DNA of 62,898 nucleotides from contig JAKAKI010000045.1 in NCBI GenBank assembly GCA_021813505.1, forward strand, positions 1-62,898, written 5' to 3'. Positions 35,602 through 43,442 of this stretch are shown here, piece by piece (position 1 is the first letter of the stretch; the number at the start of each line of letters is the position of its first letter). The notes below the pieces were generated by a model, which ran no database searches, had not been told where the DNA came from, and saw only the letters and a program-made list of their open reading frames with translations. The DNA comes from a bacterium. Lineage in GTDB: Bacteria; Zixibacteria; MSB-5A5; WJJR01. A program made the translations under genes and the position numbers.

Positions 35602-36762
35602 CTACACGGGCGTGAATGTGATCACCGAGCCGTCACTGAATGTTATGGTGAAACTGGTGCCGGTCATGTCCACCGCGCTCCCGCTACCCTCGTCCGCTGT
35701 TAGGAACCTCATCAGTTTGAGAGTGACTGTCGCTCCGGCCGCTATCGTTTGCGAAGGAGAAATTGGGGCTGTGTCTCCGCTGCCGGCACGGGGGTCGTTG
35801 TTGTTGAAGACCGTCGTTCCACCCCACTTGATGAACTCGTAGTACGCATTCGGGCTGTGGCTGTAGACCGCCCGCAGCGACGTGATGGTTACATTCGATG
35901 ATCCGGCATTGCGAATGTTGAATTGCACCGTATCGCCGGCGCCGGTGGCCTGTGCCGTCCCGCTCACATACTCGATCCCACTGCTGCCCACGCCTCCACC
36001 GGATCCGGCAAACGGACTTCCCGGCAGCCGGAAATTGACGAATGCCCCCGTCTTCGGCAGGGACGATGCCAAAGCATAGACTGTGTCCGCGGTCGCCCGA
36101 TACACCGCTGTAATCGTGTGATTTCCGATGGGTATCCCTGACATGGAAAACGCGCCACCGTTGTTCGGCGTCGTGGTGGCGCTCGTTGTGCTGCCGGTCC
36201 CATTGGGGTAGGTGATCCGCACGGTGATGGCAACACTGGAGTCCCCCGGCGGATTACCGGCGGCATCAGTGATCGTGCCGATGACAGGTGTGCTGGTCAA
36301 ATCCGTGGAAACGGACGCCGCCGATTTCGTCATCGCGGTGGTTCCGCCGCCGGTCGAGGAAATCGTGATTCCAGAGGCGAATGTGTACAGATTGCCCCAG
36401 GCATCCCGCTTGTAGCCGTCCGCGTCTTGCGTGAACCGCCGGCCCATGTATGGACCCTTCCAGGTCGCATACGAACCGGGATTTGTCATCAGGTTGTCCA
36501 GCGTCGACGGTACAGTTCCCACGTCGCCGACATAGCCGAAATCTGACCTTAGGCCATTGGCGTAGAGGCCGGGATTGCCCTCAATCGCCATAACCAGTTC
36601 GTCCATTTCTTCCTGGGTCTCCCGCACACGAGACTGATCGATACCGCTCTGCAGCGACCGCAGGGCCACTGTGGCCAGAATGCCGATGACGACGATCGTC
36701 ATCAGAATCTCGATCAGAGTGAAGCCGCGGCTTCTCCAGATCTGCTGCCGTGTGCGCGTCAT
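35602..36762 (-). CDS. Prepilin-like protein with large C-terminal beta domains
   Basis: 386 residues. Type IV prepilin leader and helix (RSRGFTLIEILMTIVVIGILATVALRSL; cleavage after Gly13, Glu at mature position 5), a GspG-like segment (DAWGNLYTFASG), then a 240-residue passenger. The first part (TPVIGTITDAAGNPPGDSSVAITVRI ... GNHTITAVY) resembles a carboxypeptidase-regulatory/B-type domain. The last is a beta sandwich rich in Ser/Thr/Gly. Far longer than ordinary pilins; perhaps a tip adhesin. Confidence 0.85.
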   Translation of the reverse strand: MTRTRQQIWRSRGFTLIEILMTIVVIGILATVALRSLQSGIDQSRVRETQEEMDELVMAIEGNPGLYANGLRSDFGYVGDVGTVPSTLDNLMTNPGSYATWKGPYMGRRFTQDADGYKRDAWGNLYTFASGITISSTGGGTTAMTKSAASVSTDLTSTPVIGTITDAAGNPPGDSSVAITVRITYPNGTGSTTSATTTPNNGGAFSMSGIPIGNHTITAVYRATADTVYALASSLPKTGAFVNFRLPGSPFAGSGGGVGSSGIEYVSGTAQATGAGDTVQFNIRNAGSSNVTITSLRAVYSHSPNAYYEFIKWGGTTVFNNNDPRAGSGDTAPISPSQTIAAGATVTLKLMRFLTADEGSGSAVDMTGTSFTITFSDGSVITFTPV

Positions 36763-36780
36763 ACCGCTGTCATCTCCTGG

Positions 36781-37218
36781 TCAAAACGTAATCGTGATGG
36801 CACTGCCTGAGCCGTTGCTTTGAATCGTCCGGGTGGGCGCGTCATACACGTACGCAGTACCCCAGGCATCCGTGAGGTACTCACCACCCGTGCTGTCCAC
36901 GTATGGTCCCTTCCATCCCACATGGGTGAACGGATTCCAGGCGGAGATGGTGTCGGGCTTTCGAGTTAGGTCCACCAGGGCCGATGGCGCGTAACCAACG
37001 TCGCCCTGAAATCCGCGGTCGCTGCTCTCATCCGATCCGGCAATGGCGCGGGCCAGCCGGCGCATCTCATCCTTTGTGGCTGTCGACTTGGAGGACGCGA
37101 TCATGGTGCCGATCACCGGAATGGCAACCGCCGACATGATCCCCAGAATCAAGATCACCATCACGAGCTCCATCAGCGTGAAGCCCCGGCGTGAGCGTTT
37201 CAGCCAGTTCGCTCTCAT
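36781..37218 (-). CDS. Prepilin (GspG/PilE-like minor pilin)
   Basis: 145 residues with prepilin leader and helix (RRGFTLMELVMVILILGIMSAVAIPVIG), a second amphipathic helix (KSTATKDEMRRLARAIAG) and a short globular head containing DAWGTAYVYD, similar to the DAWG/DPWG motif of GspG. Shares that motif and the WKGPY motif with the larger downstream prepilin, so the two are probably paralogues. Confidence 0.85.
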   Translation of the reverse strand: MRANWLKRSRRGFTLMELVMVILILGIMSAVAIPVIGTMIASSKSTATKDEMRRLARAIAGSDESSDRGFQGDVGYAPSALVDLTRKPDTISAWNPFTHVGWKGPYVDSTGGEYLTDAWGTAYVYDAPTRTIQSNGSGSAITITF

Positions 37219-37342
37219 ATCGCGTTCATACCAACAGGCGCATACCTGGAACCCAAGCGATGTCGCATCGACGGAGTACCGCTTCGGACTCCGCCGGGCG
37301 ACCGCTCAGACCGCACTCCGGGCATCGTGCCTGCCAGGCAGA

Positions 37343-37777
37343 CTACCAGTTGTTCTCACCGACCGAGCTGGTGTTGGGCCAGACTTCGCCGGTTGATGCT
37401 TTGTACGCCCAGCCACCGCGAGCACCCACCGTGGTGCCCTTGGTCACACCGGTCACAACCGAATCCGGAGCGTTCGAGTCCGACTGATACGGATTCTTCG
37501 GGAGCGACTGCGCCATCACGACGCCAACAGTTCGCACCGAATCGATGGGCGGCCATGTCGCCGTGCCCGTCTTTAAGGCGGTGTTGGCATAGTAGATCGA
37601 GATGGCCGAGCGAAGCCCGCCGAGTGCGCCCTTCGCTGCGGACACCTTCGCCTCCGTCACCATGTCCACATACTTCGGGATTGCCACAGCCGCAATGATC
37701 CCGAGAATCACGATGATGATGACCAACTCGATCAGCGTGAATCCTTTTCGGTCCTGATGAAGTCTCAGTTTCTCCAC
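37343..37777 (-). CDS. pilA: Major type IV pilin-like prepilin
   Basis: 144 residues: leader MEKLRLHQDRKG cleaved before FTLIELVIIIVILGIIAAVAIPKYVDM, then an alpha-beta loop (AKVSAAKGALGGLRSAISIYYA) and a compact head ending GWAYKASTGEVWPNTS. First prepilin after pilC, with a strong RBS (AAGGAGGAGG) before its GTG start and its own upstream gap with promoter-like sequences. These features favour it as the major subunit, but this is inference. Confidence 0.85.
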   Translation of the reverse strand: MEKLRLHQDRKGFTLIELVIIIVILGIIAAVAIPKYVDMVTEAKVSAAKGALGGLRSAISIYYANTALKTGTATWPPIDSVRTVGVVMAQSLPKNPYQSDSNAPDSVVTGVTKGTTVGARGGWAYKASTGEVWPNTSSVGENNW

Positions 37778-37877
37778 AGTGCCTCCTCCTTACTGATGTT
37801 CGCTGCCAAACTGGTGACACACTGTTCATTATATCGGCATGTCCCCGAATCACTTTCGTCTGCGTCACTCGCCGGAC

Positions 37878-37893
37878 AGCACATGCGGTGCCC
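37878..37893 (-). promoter_or_regulatory. Possible sigma54-type promoter upstream of the first prepilin
   Basis: On the minus strand GGGCACCGCATGTGCT keeps the GG-N10-GC spacing and most of the GGCAC / TGC elements of -24/-12 promoters, about 90 bases before the pilin GTG. Pilin genes are often RpoN/PilR controlled in other bacteria. A separate TATAAT lies at 37828-37833 without a good -35, so the assignment is tentative. Confidence 0.3.
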
Positions 37894-37951
37894 CCAAGGC
37901 AACAAAATCGAGCCGGGCCGTCATCAAACCCACCGGCCCTTTCCTTCTAAC

Positions 37952-39163
37952 TCATTGGTGGAAAATGGATATCAGATTCCACATAGGGAGCAGCACTGCC
38001 AACGCCAGAAGCAGCACGCCACCCGCGAGGAAGACGAGAATTAGAGGCTCTAACTTGTCGGCCAGGCGACGGACGTCGTATTCGACCTCCTGCCCGTAGT
38101 GCCGCGCCACCTCGGACATCATCCGCTCAACATCGCCGGATTCGAATCCGATTCCCAACATTTGGTAAACCAGATTCGGCATGACCGCATTGATGGGTGC
38201 GGCTGAGACCGGCGCCCCCTCCGATAGACGGTCCCGCATGGCCATCACTTCACGGCTCACCACCAGGTTTCCCACACCACCGGCGGCGGTCTCGAGCGCC
38301 GACGACGCCGGAACGCCGGCGCCATAGAGAATTCCAAACAGGCGTGTAAATCGAATCACGAGAACTTTCAGAAACAACTCGCCCACAAGCGGCATTCGCA
38401 GAATCCAGCCATCACGGCGAAGACGCCCGCTTTCCTTCTTCATCCAATTGCGCCATGCGAACCACCCGGCAATGCCGAGGATCGGGAACAGCCACCAGTA
38501 CGCTTGCATGAATCCCGCAACCGCGAGTAAGACGCGGGTGGGCATCGGCAGTTGGGCGCCAAAGTGGCTGTAGAATGACAGGAACTTCGGAACGACAAAA
38601 CCCACAATGAAGGCACCGGCGATTACCAGCGCGATCACTACCATCATTGGGTACCGTATAGACTTCTTCATCAACTGCTTTGTGTTCATCTCGCGCTCGA
38701 GATAATCGGCGGTCTGCTCGAGCACCGAATCGAGCCGGCCGGTCGCCTCACCCGTGCGCAACGCCCCAAGGAAGACAGGGTCAAACAGCCTGGGGAACTC
38801 CGCCATTGCATCCGAAAGGGTCGCGCCGCTCCCCACCATATCGCCGATCCCCCGAATCGCTGCGGCCACCGCCGGCTCACGAGTCTGTTCGGAGATCATG
38901 CCCAAAACTCTGAGAAGCGGAATCCCCGCCCGGAGCAACGACGCGAACTTTCGCGTGAACAGGATCTTCTCTTTGATCCCCCAACGCGCGGCTCCGCTGC
39001 CGATCCGCCAGCGGTCTGACAGATCGCGGACCGGCTTCATTTGCACCGGAATCAGTCCGCGCCGATCAAGTTCCGCGCCAACCGCGTCGATGGTCTCAGC
39101 GGTCAGCCGTCCCTTGACCGAGACTCCACTCTTATCACAGGCAATGAAGGTAAATTCGGACAC
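37952..39163 (-). CDS. pilC: Type IV pilus inner-membrane platform protein PilC (GspF family)
   Basis: 403 residues with the duplicated GspF domain. First copy around FTRKFASLLRAGIPLLRVLGMI ... FLGALRTGEATGRLDSVLEQTADYLERE, then membrane helices. Second copy around FTRLFGILYGAGVPASSALETAA ... MLGIGFESGDVERMMSEVARHY, with a final C-terminal helix. The platform transmits ATPase motion to pilin assembly. Starts GTG 39163, 38 bases after pilB. Confidence 0.93.
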   Translation of the reverse strand: MSEFTFIACDKSGVSVKGRLTAETIDAVGAELDRRGLIPVQMKPVRDLSDRWRIGSGAARWGIKEKILFTRKFASLLRAGIPLLRVLGMISEQTREPAVAAAIRGIGDMVGSGATLSDAMAEFPRLFDPVFLGALRTGEATGRLDSVLEQTADYLEREMNTKQLMKKSIRYPMMVVIALVIAGAFIVGFVVPKFLSFYSHFGAQLPMPTRVLLAVAGFMQAYWWLFPILGIAGWFAWRNWMKKESGRLRRDGWILRMPLVGELFLKVLVIRFTRLFGILYGAGVPASSALETAAGGVGNLVVSREVMAMRDRLSEGAPVSAAPINAVMPNLVYQMLGIGFESGDVERMMSEVARHYGQEVEYDVRRLADKLEPLILVFLAGGVLLLALAVLLPMWNLISIFHQ

Positions 39164-39201
39164 ACGACCTCAGCTACTGAAGCAACCCTGAGACTCACTG
39201 G

Positions 39202-40896
39202 CTACGAAACCATCTCCCACGATTCCGTCTGGCGTGGAATCACCCGCAGCACTTCCTCCGCCGTCGTTACACCGGCGGCAACCAGCGCCCGGCCTTGATG
39301 GATCAGACTGGAAAATCCGGTCTCGCGCAAATGATCGCGGAGCCGGGCCGCATTGTGCCCCTCGGCAATGAGCCCCCGCAACGCATCGGTGGCGCCGAAC
39401 ATCTCGTAGACGCCGATCTGGCCGGCATATCCTGTGCCACGGCAATGGCGGCAGCCAACGGCACGTTTCCAGTTTCCGACGTCTTCCAACACATCAAATC
39501 CGAGTTGATCACGAATCGCCTGCGACGGTTCAATCGGCGTGCTGCACTCTTTGCACAGACGGCGCACCAGGCGCTGCGCCACCACCGACCGCAACGCCGT
39601 CGCCACCAGGAACCGCTCGGTTCCCATGTCAATCAGACGGTGCGCGGCCGCGGCCGCGTCGATCGTGTGGATCGTTGAAAGCACGAGATGGCCCGTCATC
39701 GCCGCCCGCACCGCGATCTGCGCCGTGGTCACGTCGCGCACCTCGCCGACCATGATGATGTCCGGGTTCTGGCGCATGAGCGCCCGCAGGCAGATCGGGA
39801 ATGTCAGGCCGGCCTTCTCATTCACCTGTACCTGATTGACGATTGGGAATGCATACTCGACCGGATCCTCGACGGTCACGATGTTCTTCTCGGGGGTCAC
39901 GATCTCGCGAAGTGCGGCGTACAGCGTGGATGTCTTGCCGCTGCCGGTCGGGCCACTGATCAGAATCATCCCCTCGGTGGCCCGCAATTCGCCGCGCATG
40001 AAGGTCAATTGGGAGGGTGTCATCCCGATATTGTCCAGCGACATGTCCCAGCCCAGCCGGTTCAGAATCCGAATCACCACCTTCTCGCCATGCACAATCG
40101 GCAGCGTCGAAACGCGCAGATCGACACTCCGGCCCGCCGCCTCCATGCTGAATCGCCCATCCTGTGGGAGCCGTTTCTCGGAGACGTCCATTCCCGCCAT
40201 CACTTTGATGCGTGCCACAACCGCCGCGTGCATATGGGCGGGCGGAAGCGCTTCTTCCCGCAACACGCCATCAACCCGGAATCGCACCCGCAGAATATTC
40301 TCGTCGGGCTCGATATGCAGATCGGAAGCCTTTTGTTTGATCGCCTCGGTCAGAAGAACATCCACCAGCCGGACAACGGGAGCATCTTCGCCGGTTGCGA
40401 CGGCTGTCGCCGCTGGCGCTGTTGCGGAGATATCGCCGATCACGCGCTCGACGTTATCCGCGACCGAGTAGAATTGCGCAATCGCCGCGTCGATGTCTTC
40501 CGGCGTCGCGATGACGCGGTTGACCATCAGCCCGGTTTTGAAGCGGACTTCATCGATGGCGACAACGTCCAACGGGTCGGCCATCGCAACTGTCAGACGC
40601 TCGTTGATGCGGAATAGCGCGATCAGCCGGTGCTTCTTGGCGATGGGCAGCGGAATGATGTTGACGACCTCTGGATCGGCGATGAGTCCTTTGATCGTAA
40701 TCTTCGGAATCGCCAGCCGTTCACTCAGCACATCCATCAAGTCGGCCGGAGTGATTTTCCCGGTGCTGACCAGGATGTCCCCAAGACGTCGGCCCGTCAG
40801 CTTCTGCGCGTCCGTCGCCTCACGCAGTTGCTCGGTGGTTACCAGACCACGCGCCAATAGCAGATCACCGATACGCGGATGCTGAGTCTGAGCCAT
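39202..40896 (-). CDS. pilB: Type IV pilus assembly ATPase PilB
   Basis: 564 residues. N-terminal GspE-II/MshEN domain (RIGDLLLARGLVTTEQLREAT, LGDILVSTGKI), catalytic core with Walker A GPTGSGKTSTLYAAL, Asp box, Walker B IIMVGEVRDVTTAQIAVRAA and His box GHLVLSTIHTID, then a Zn tetracysteine (CKEC ... CRHC). This is the extension ATPase; no retraction ATPase pilT is in the window. ATG 40896 has GGGAG upstream. First gene of the minus-strand pilus operon. Confidence 0.95.
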   Translation of the reverse strand: MAQTQHPRIGDLLLARGLVTTEQLREATDAQKLTGRRLGDILVSTGKITPADLMDVLSERLAIPKITIKGLIADPEVVNIIPLPIAKKHRLIALFRINERLTVAMADPLDVVAIDEVRFKTGLMVNRVIATPEDIDAAIAQFYSVADNVERVIGDISATAPAATAVATGEDAPVVRLVDVLLTEAIKQKASDLHIEPDENILRVRFRVDGVLREEALPPAHMHAAVVARIKVMAGMDVSEKRLPQDGRFSMEAAGRSVDLRVSTLPIVHGEKVVIRILNRLGWDMSLDNIGMTPSQLTFMRGELRATEGMILISGPTGSGKTSTLYAALREIVTPEKNIVTVEDPVEYAFPIVNQVQVNEKAGLTFPICLRALMRQNPDIIMVGEVRDVTTAQIAVRAAMTGHLVLSTIHTIDAAAAAHRLIDMGTERFLVATALRSVVAQRLVRRLCKECSTPIEPSQAIRDQLGFDVLEDVGNWKRAVGCRHCRGTGYAGQIGVYEMFGATDALRGLIAEGHNAARLRDHLRETGFSSLIHQGRALVAAGVTTAEEVLRVIPRQTESWEMVS

Positions 40897-41079
40897 ACAC
40901 TCCCACCGCGAGACCACCCGTCCCGCAAACCACTCCCGAAGAGGGACAGTCCCCCTTCATTAGTGTATCGGCCTGTTGGGGAAAGTCTTGCGGGTGTGGA
41001 ACGCTCCGATTTGCTGGATGGCGGAGTTGGCCGCGAGCCGGCGAGGCGGGCATGCCGCGCCGGGCGATGTGGCGTGGTA

Positions 41080-41108
41080 TTGACGCTTCCTGAGCAAATG
41101 AATATACT
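41080..41108 (+). promoter_or_regulatory. Sigma70-type promoter of the S16-peptidase locus
   Basis: TTGACG (41080-41085), exact 17-base spacer, TATACT (41103-41108). The pair lies about 105 bases before the GTG at 41214. Otherwise the 317-base gap after pilB has no recognisable gene. Confidence 0.75.
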
Positions 41109-41213
41109 CTGAGAAAGCGGGTCCGTCGGCCATCTCAGAGCTTGTGGGTCCCATCACGAATCGAAGCCCCCCGCTTCAACGTAGCCAAGTGAATCCTCTC
41201 TCGTGGTGCGCTG

Positions 41214-42260
41214 GTGACAAACCTCCCGATTGACGATTCCAACCGTATTCGGCGGCTGGCCGATGTCATCCGCCGCTGGTGCCGGGGCCATGACATTCCT
41301 CCGGGTGAGGAGGATGAACTTAGCCACGTGCTGTCGATCTTCGTTATGGAAAGCGCCCTGTGCCGTCGGCGCCTGCGAGGTCTGAGCCGGGAACTGGGTT
41401 CTCAAATGGACGATGAGGGGCGGTCCATTGTGGGGCTGATCTTGGCCCGCAGCCCCCAGAATCGATTGGGCATCATCCTGGGTGATGTCCTTGACGCAGA
41501 CGATGCGACTCTCCTGGCGGAGTGCCGATCCCGAGTACGCACAGCGGCGGCGAACGACGCGTTCCACCAACTCCAGTCGACCGATCCAAATGGCTACAAG
41601 ATCCTCAAGAGCCTCGGAGATGCCATCCACGGACGCCCAGACCTGTTCGTACTCCTGCCCGAGGGGGGCAATCCAACAAACGTGACTGTCGTTCGCGATG
41701 GTCAGATCAGATCCGCACTCCCGGAAGTGACCGTCGATGAATTGCTGAGACTACTGCCGGGGATCTGTTCTCAGCACAAGTTCATGCCTGCCCGCGTAAA
41801 GGCTCTCCTGTCGACCATTGCCTCGGAGACACAGTGGTGCGCCGTTGTTCCCATCGCAACGCTGTTTGAAGCCTTTCGGTCGTCCGCCGGGGCGGCGATC
41901 CTGAGCGGGGCCGACGATGGTGCTTCACCCGCAGATCTCCCGCCACTATTGAAGCTGTCGATTGACCGGGCAGACGGCAAGGCGCGCGAAGCCTACCGCG
42001 TGCGGCTCGCGAAGAATGTCGCCGACGGACATTTCGTGGAGAAAGAGGCGCTCGCAATCCGCGGAGCGGTCGAAGCCATCCTGGAGGAGTGCGTCGCCAC
42101 CGGCCGGTGGCCGGGCGAAATGAAGGAGTACCTCAAGCTCCAGATTCCAGAATTGAGTGATGAACTGTACCATTCCCGGTACAAAGCGCGATTCCAATAT
42201 CTGGTTGGAACGGCGAAGTCGACCTTCTATTCCTGTCTGCAAAGGGAATACGTTGATTGA
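41214..42260 (+). CDS. Protein of unknown family, first gene of the S16-peptidase locus
   Basis: 348 residues, soluble, mostly helical, acidic, without signal peptide or membrane helix. I do not recognise the family. Early helical segment (LADVIRRWCRGHDIPPGEEDELSHVL), a segment LQSTDPNGYKILKSLGDAI, a middle VTVVRDGQIRSALPEVTVDELL, and a positively charged C-terminal helix region (YHSRYKARFQYLVGTAKSTFYSCLQREYVD). Because the next gene encodes an anti-sigma-type zinc finger, a sigma-like or adaptor role is possible, but no sigma region is clear. GTG start with weak ribosome site; the nearby promoter supports the gene. Confidence 0.6.
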   Translation: MTNLPIDDSNRIRRLADVIRRWCRGHDIPPGEEDELSHVLSIFVMESALCRRRLRGLSRELGSQMDDEGRSIVGLILARSPQNRLGIILGDVLDADDATLLAECRSRVRTAAANDAFHQLQSTDPNGYKILKSLGDAIHGRPDLFVLLPEGGNPTNVTVVRDGQIRSALPEVTVDELLRLLPGICSQHKFMPARVKALLSTIASETQWCAVVPIATLFEAFRSSAGAAILSGADDGASPADLPPLLKLSIDRADGKAREAYRVRLAKNVADGHFVEKEALAIRGAVEAILEECVATGRWPGEMKEYLKLQIPELSDELYHSRYKARFQYLVGTAKSTFYSCLQREYVD

Positions 42261-42322
42261 TTGTTTCTGCCGGAGTGCGAAGAGGCCACTATGACGAGTT
42301 CGAGTGTATTGAGGGCAGGGCG

Positions 42323-43156
42323 ATGATCTTCCGACAGGATTGTCCGAGCGGGGTTGAGTGGGATCGGTTCGTTCTCGATCCGTCGATGCCGGCGCGTACG
42401 GCAATGGAACGGCATCTTGAAATCTGCGCCTATTGCCGGCTCATCGTCGCCGAATCGAAGCGCGTGTGGAGCGAGGCGCTGGCGGGAATCACCCCCCAGG
42501 CTTCGGTCCGAGATCGAACAACTGGTACCGTTCTGCTTGAAGCCATACCCGGCCTGACGCCAATCCCGCGAGTTTCTGCGTTAGCAGCCAAGGGAATTTC
42601 GGGTGAGTCCGAACCGAATTCCCTGACGCTGGCGTCCCAGGACCGCACGGTCTGGCTGCATGTTGTGCGTGACAAGCACTCCCGCGATGTATGGTTATAC
42701 CTCCTTTCCGAGGAAAGTTCCGCCAACCCCGCCAATGCCATGGTGCGTCCATTCGGCATGGCCGAAACGTTCATTACCGATGAGCAGGGACGTGTTAATC
42801 TCGGTCCCGCAGCCTGGCCGACGGGCGGGACAATCAACGCTGAGGTCCTGTTCCCGAAGACGTCATTCCGGTTGAGCGAGGTGCGCGAGAAGGATCATCC
42901 CTCTGGGAAAGTGATCCTGAAGTCGGAATCCGGCGATGAAATCAAGCTGTCCTGGACGGGCGAGGAACATCATCGCCGCCTCACAGTCGAGGTTGCCCGC
43001 CTGAGCGGCATGTCCGCCAATGCACCAATCAAGCTGGCGGTACGCTCCACTGGCCAGACTCGTCCGCTCCACGTGGCGACCATACCGCTTCCGGGCACAA
43101 CCGGGCTGGACAGTGAGAGCGATTTGGCAACGCTGGAGATCTACATCTATCAATGA
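42323..43156 (+). CDS. zf-HC2 (anti-sigma-type zinc finger) protein
   Basis: 278 residues. The N-terminus has the zf-HC2 ligand pattern: Cys7, then His31-x3-Cys35-x2-Cys38 in ERHLEICAYC, the zinc module of many anti-sigma factors. The remaining 220 residues are beta-rich with no membrane helix (TVWLHVVRDKHSRDVWLYLLS, INAEVLFPKTSFRLSEV). A membrane-tethered anti-sigma would have a helix, so this is a cytoplasmic variant. ATG at 42323 follows GGGCAGGG; an in-frame TTG at 42257 would overlap the previous stop. Confidence 0.65.
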   Translation: MIFRQDCPSGVEWDRFVLDPSMPARTAMERHLEICAYCRLIVAESKRVWSEALAGITPQASVRDRTTGTVLLEAIPGLTPIPRVSALAAKGISGESEPNSLTLASQDRTVWLHVVRDKHSRDVWLYLLSEESSANPANAMVRPFGMAETFITDEQGRVNLGPAAWPTGGTINAEVLFPKTSFRLSEVREKDHPSGKVILKSESGDEIKLSWTGEEHHRRLTVEVARLSGMSANAPIKLAVRSTGQTRPLHVATIPLPGTTGLDSESDLATLEIYIYQ

Positions 43157-43200
43157 AACGCCCGGCACTCCGCCATCTCCAGAACAGGGCCGGACTCTGG

Positions 43201-43418
43201 AGCATAGGCCCTCGTGGCCGTCGCCGGATTCCGCTACCGCGCTTCGCCAAGACCGACGCCCCAGTGCCCACGAGCAACGGGCACAAGGCCCTATGCCACA
43301 GAAGCCGAACCTGGACTCGTAGCATAGGCCCTCGTGGCCGTCGCCGGATTCCGCTACCACGTTCCGTCAGAGTCGGCGCCCCAATGACCACCGACAACGG
43401 GCACAAAGCCCTATGCTA
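43201..43418. repeat. Two tandem 98-bp units with terminal inverted repeats, period 120 bp
   Basis: Copy 1 at 43201-43297 and copy 2 at 43321-43418, offset exactly 120 bases. Both begin AGCATAGGCCCTCGTGGCCG and end GGGCACAA(G/A)GCCCTATGC. The ends are inverted repeats of each other (AGCATAGG...). Internal sequence is about 80 percent conserved by eye. A third, left-end fragment is at 58768-58787. A non-autonomous MITE- or REPIN-like element is the simplest reading. The repeats sit between the zinc-finger gene and the peptidase gene. Confidence 0.85.
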
Positions 43419-43442
43419 CCGGGGCACTTGGGGGGCATCCCC

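Noticed and set aside
37778-37951. c-di-GMP riboswitch ahead of the pilin
   Set aside because: The conserved GEMM core and tetraloop features were looked for on the minus strand and not found.
39688-40617. Long plus-strand open frame (309 codons) inside pilB
   Set aside because: Entirely antisense to the conserved pilB core; no family resemblance or ribosome site.
41154-41630. Minus-strand frame overlapping the first gene of the S16 locus
   Set aside because: The plus-strand gene has a promoter with ideal spacing and continues into a co-directional operon; the minus frame has neither.
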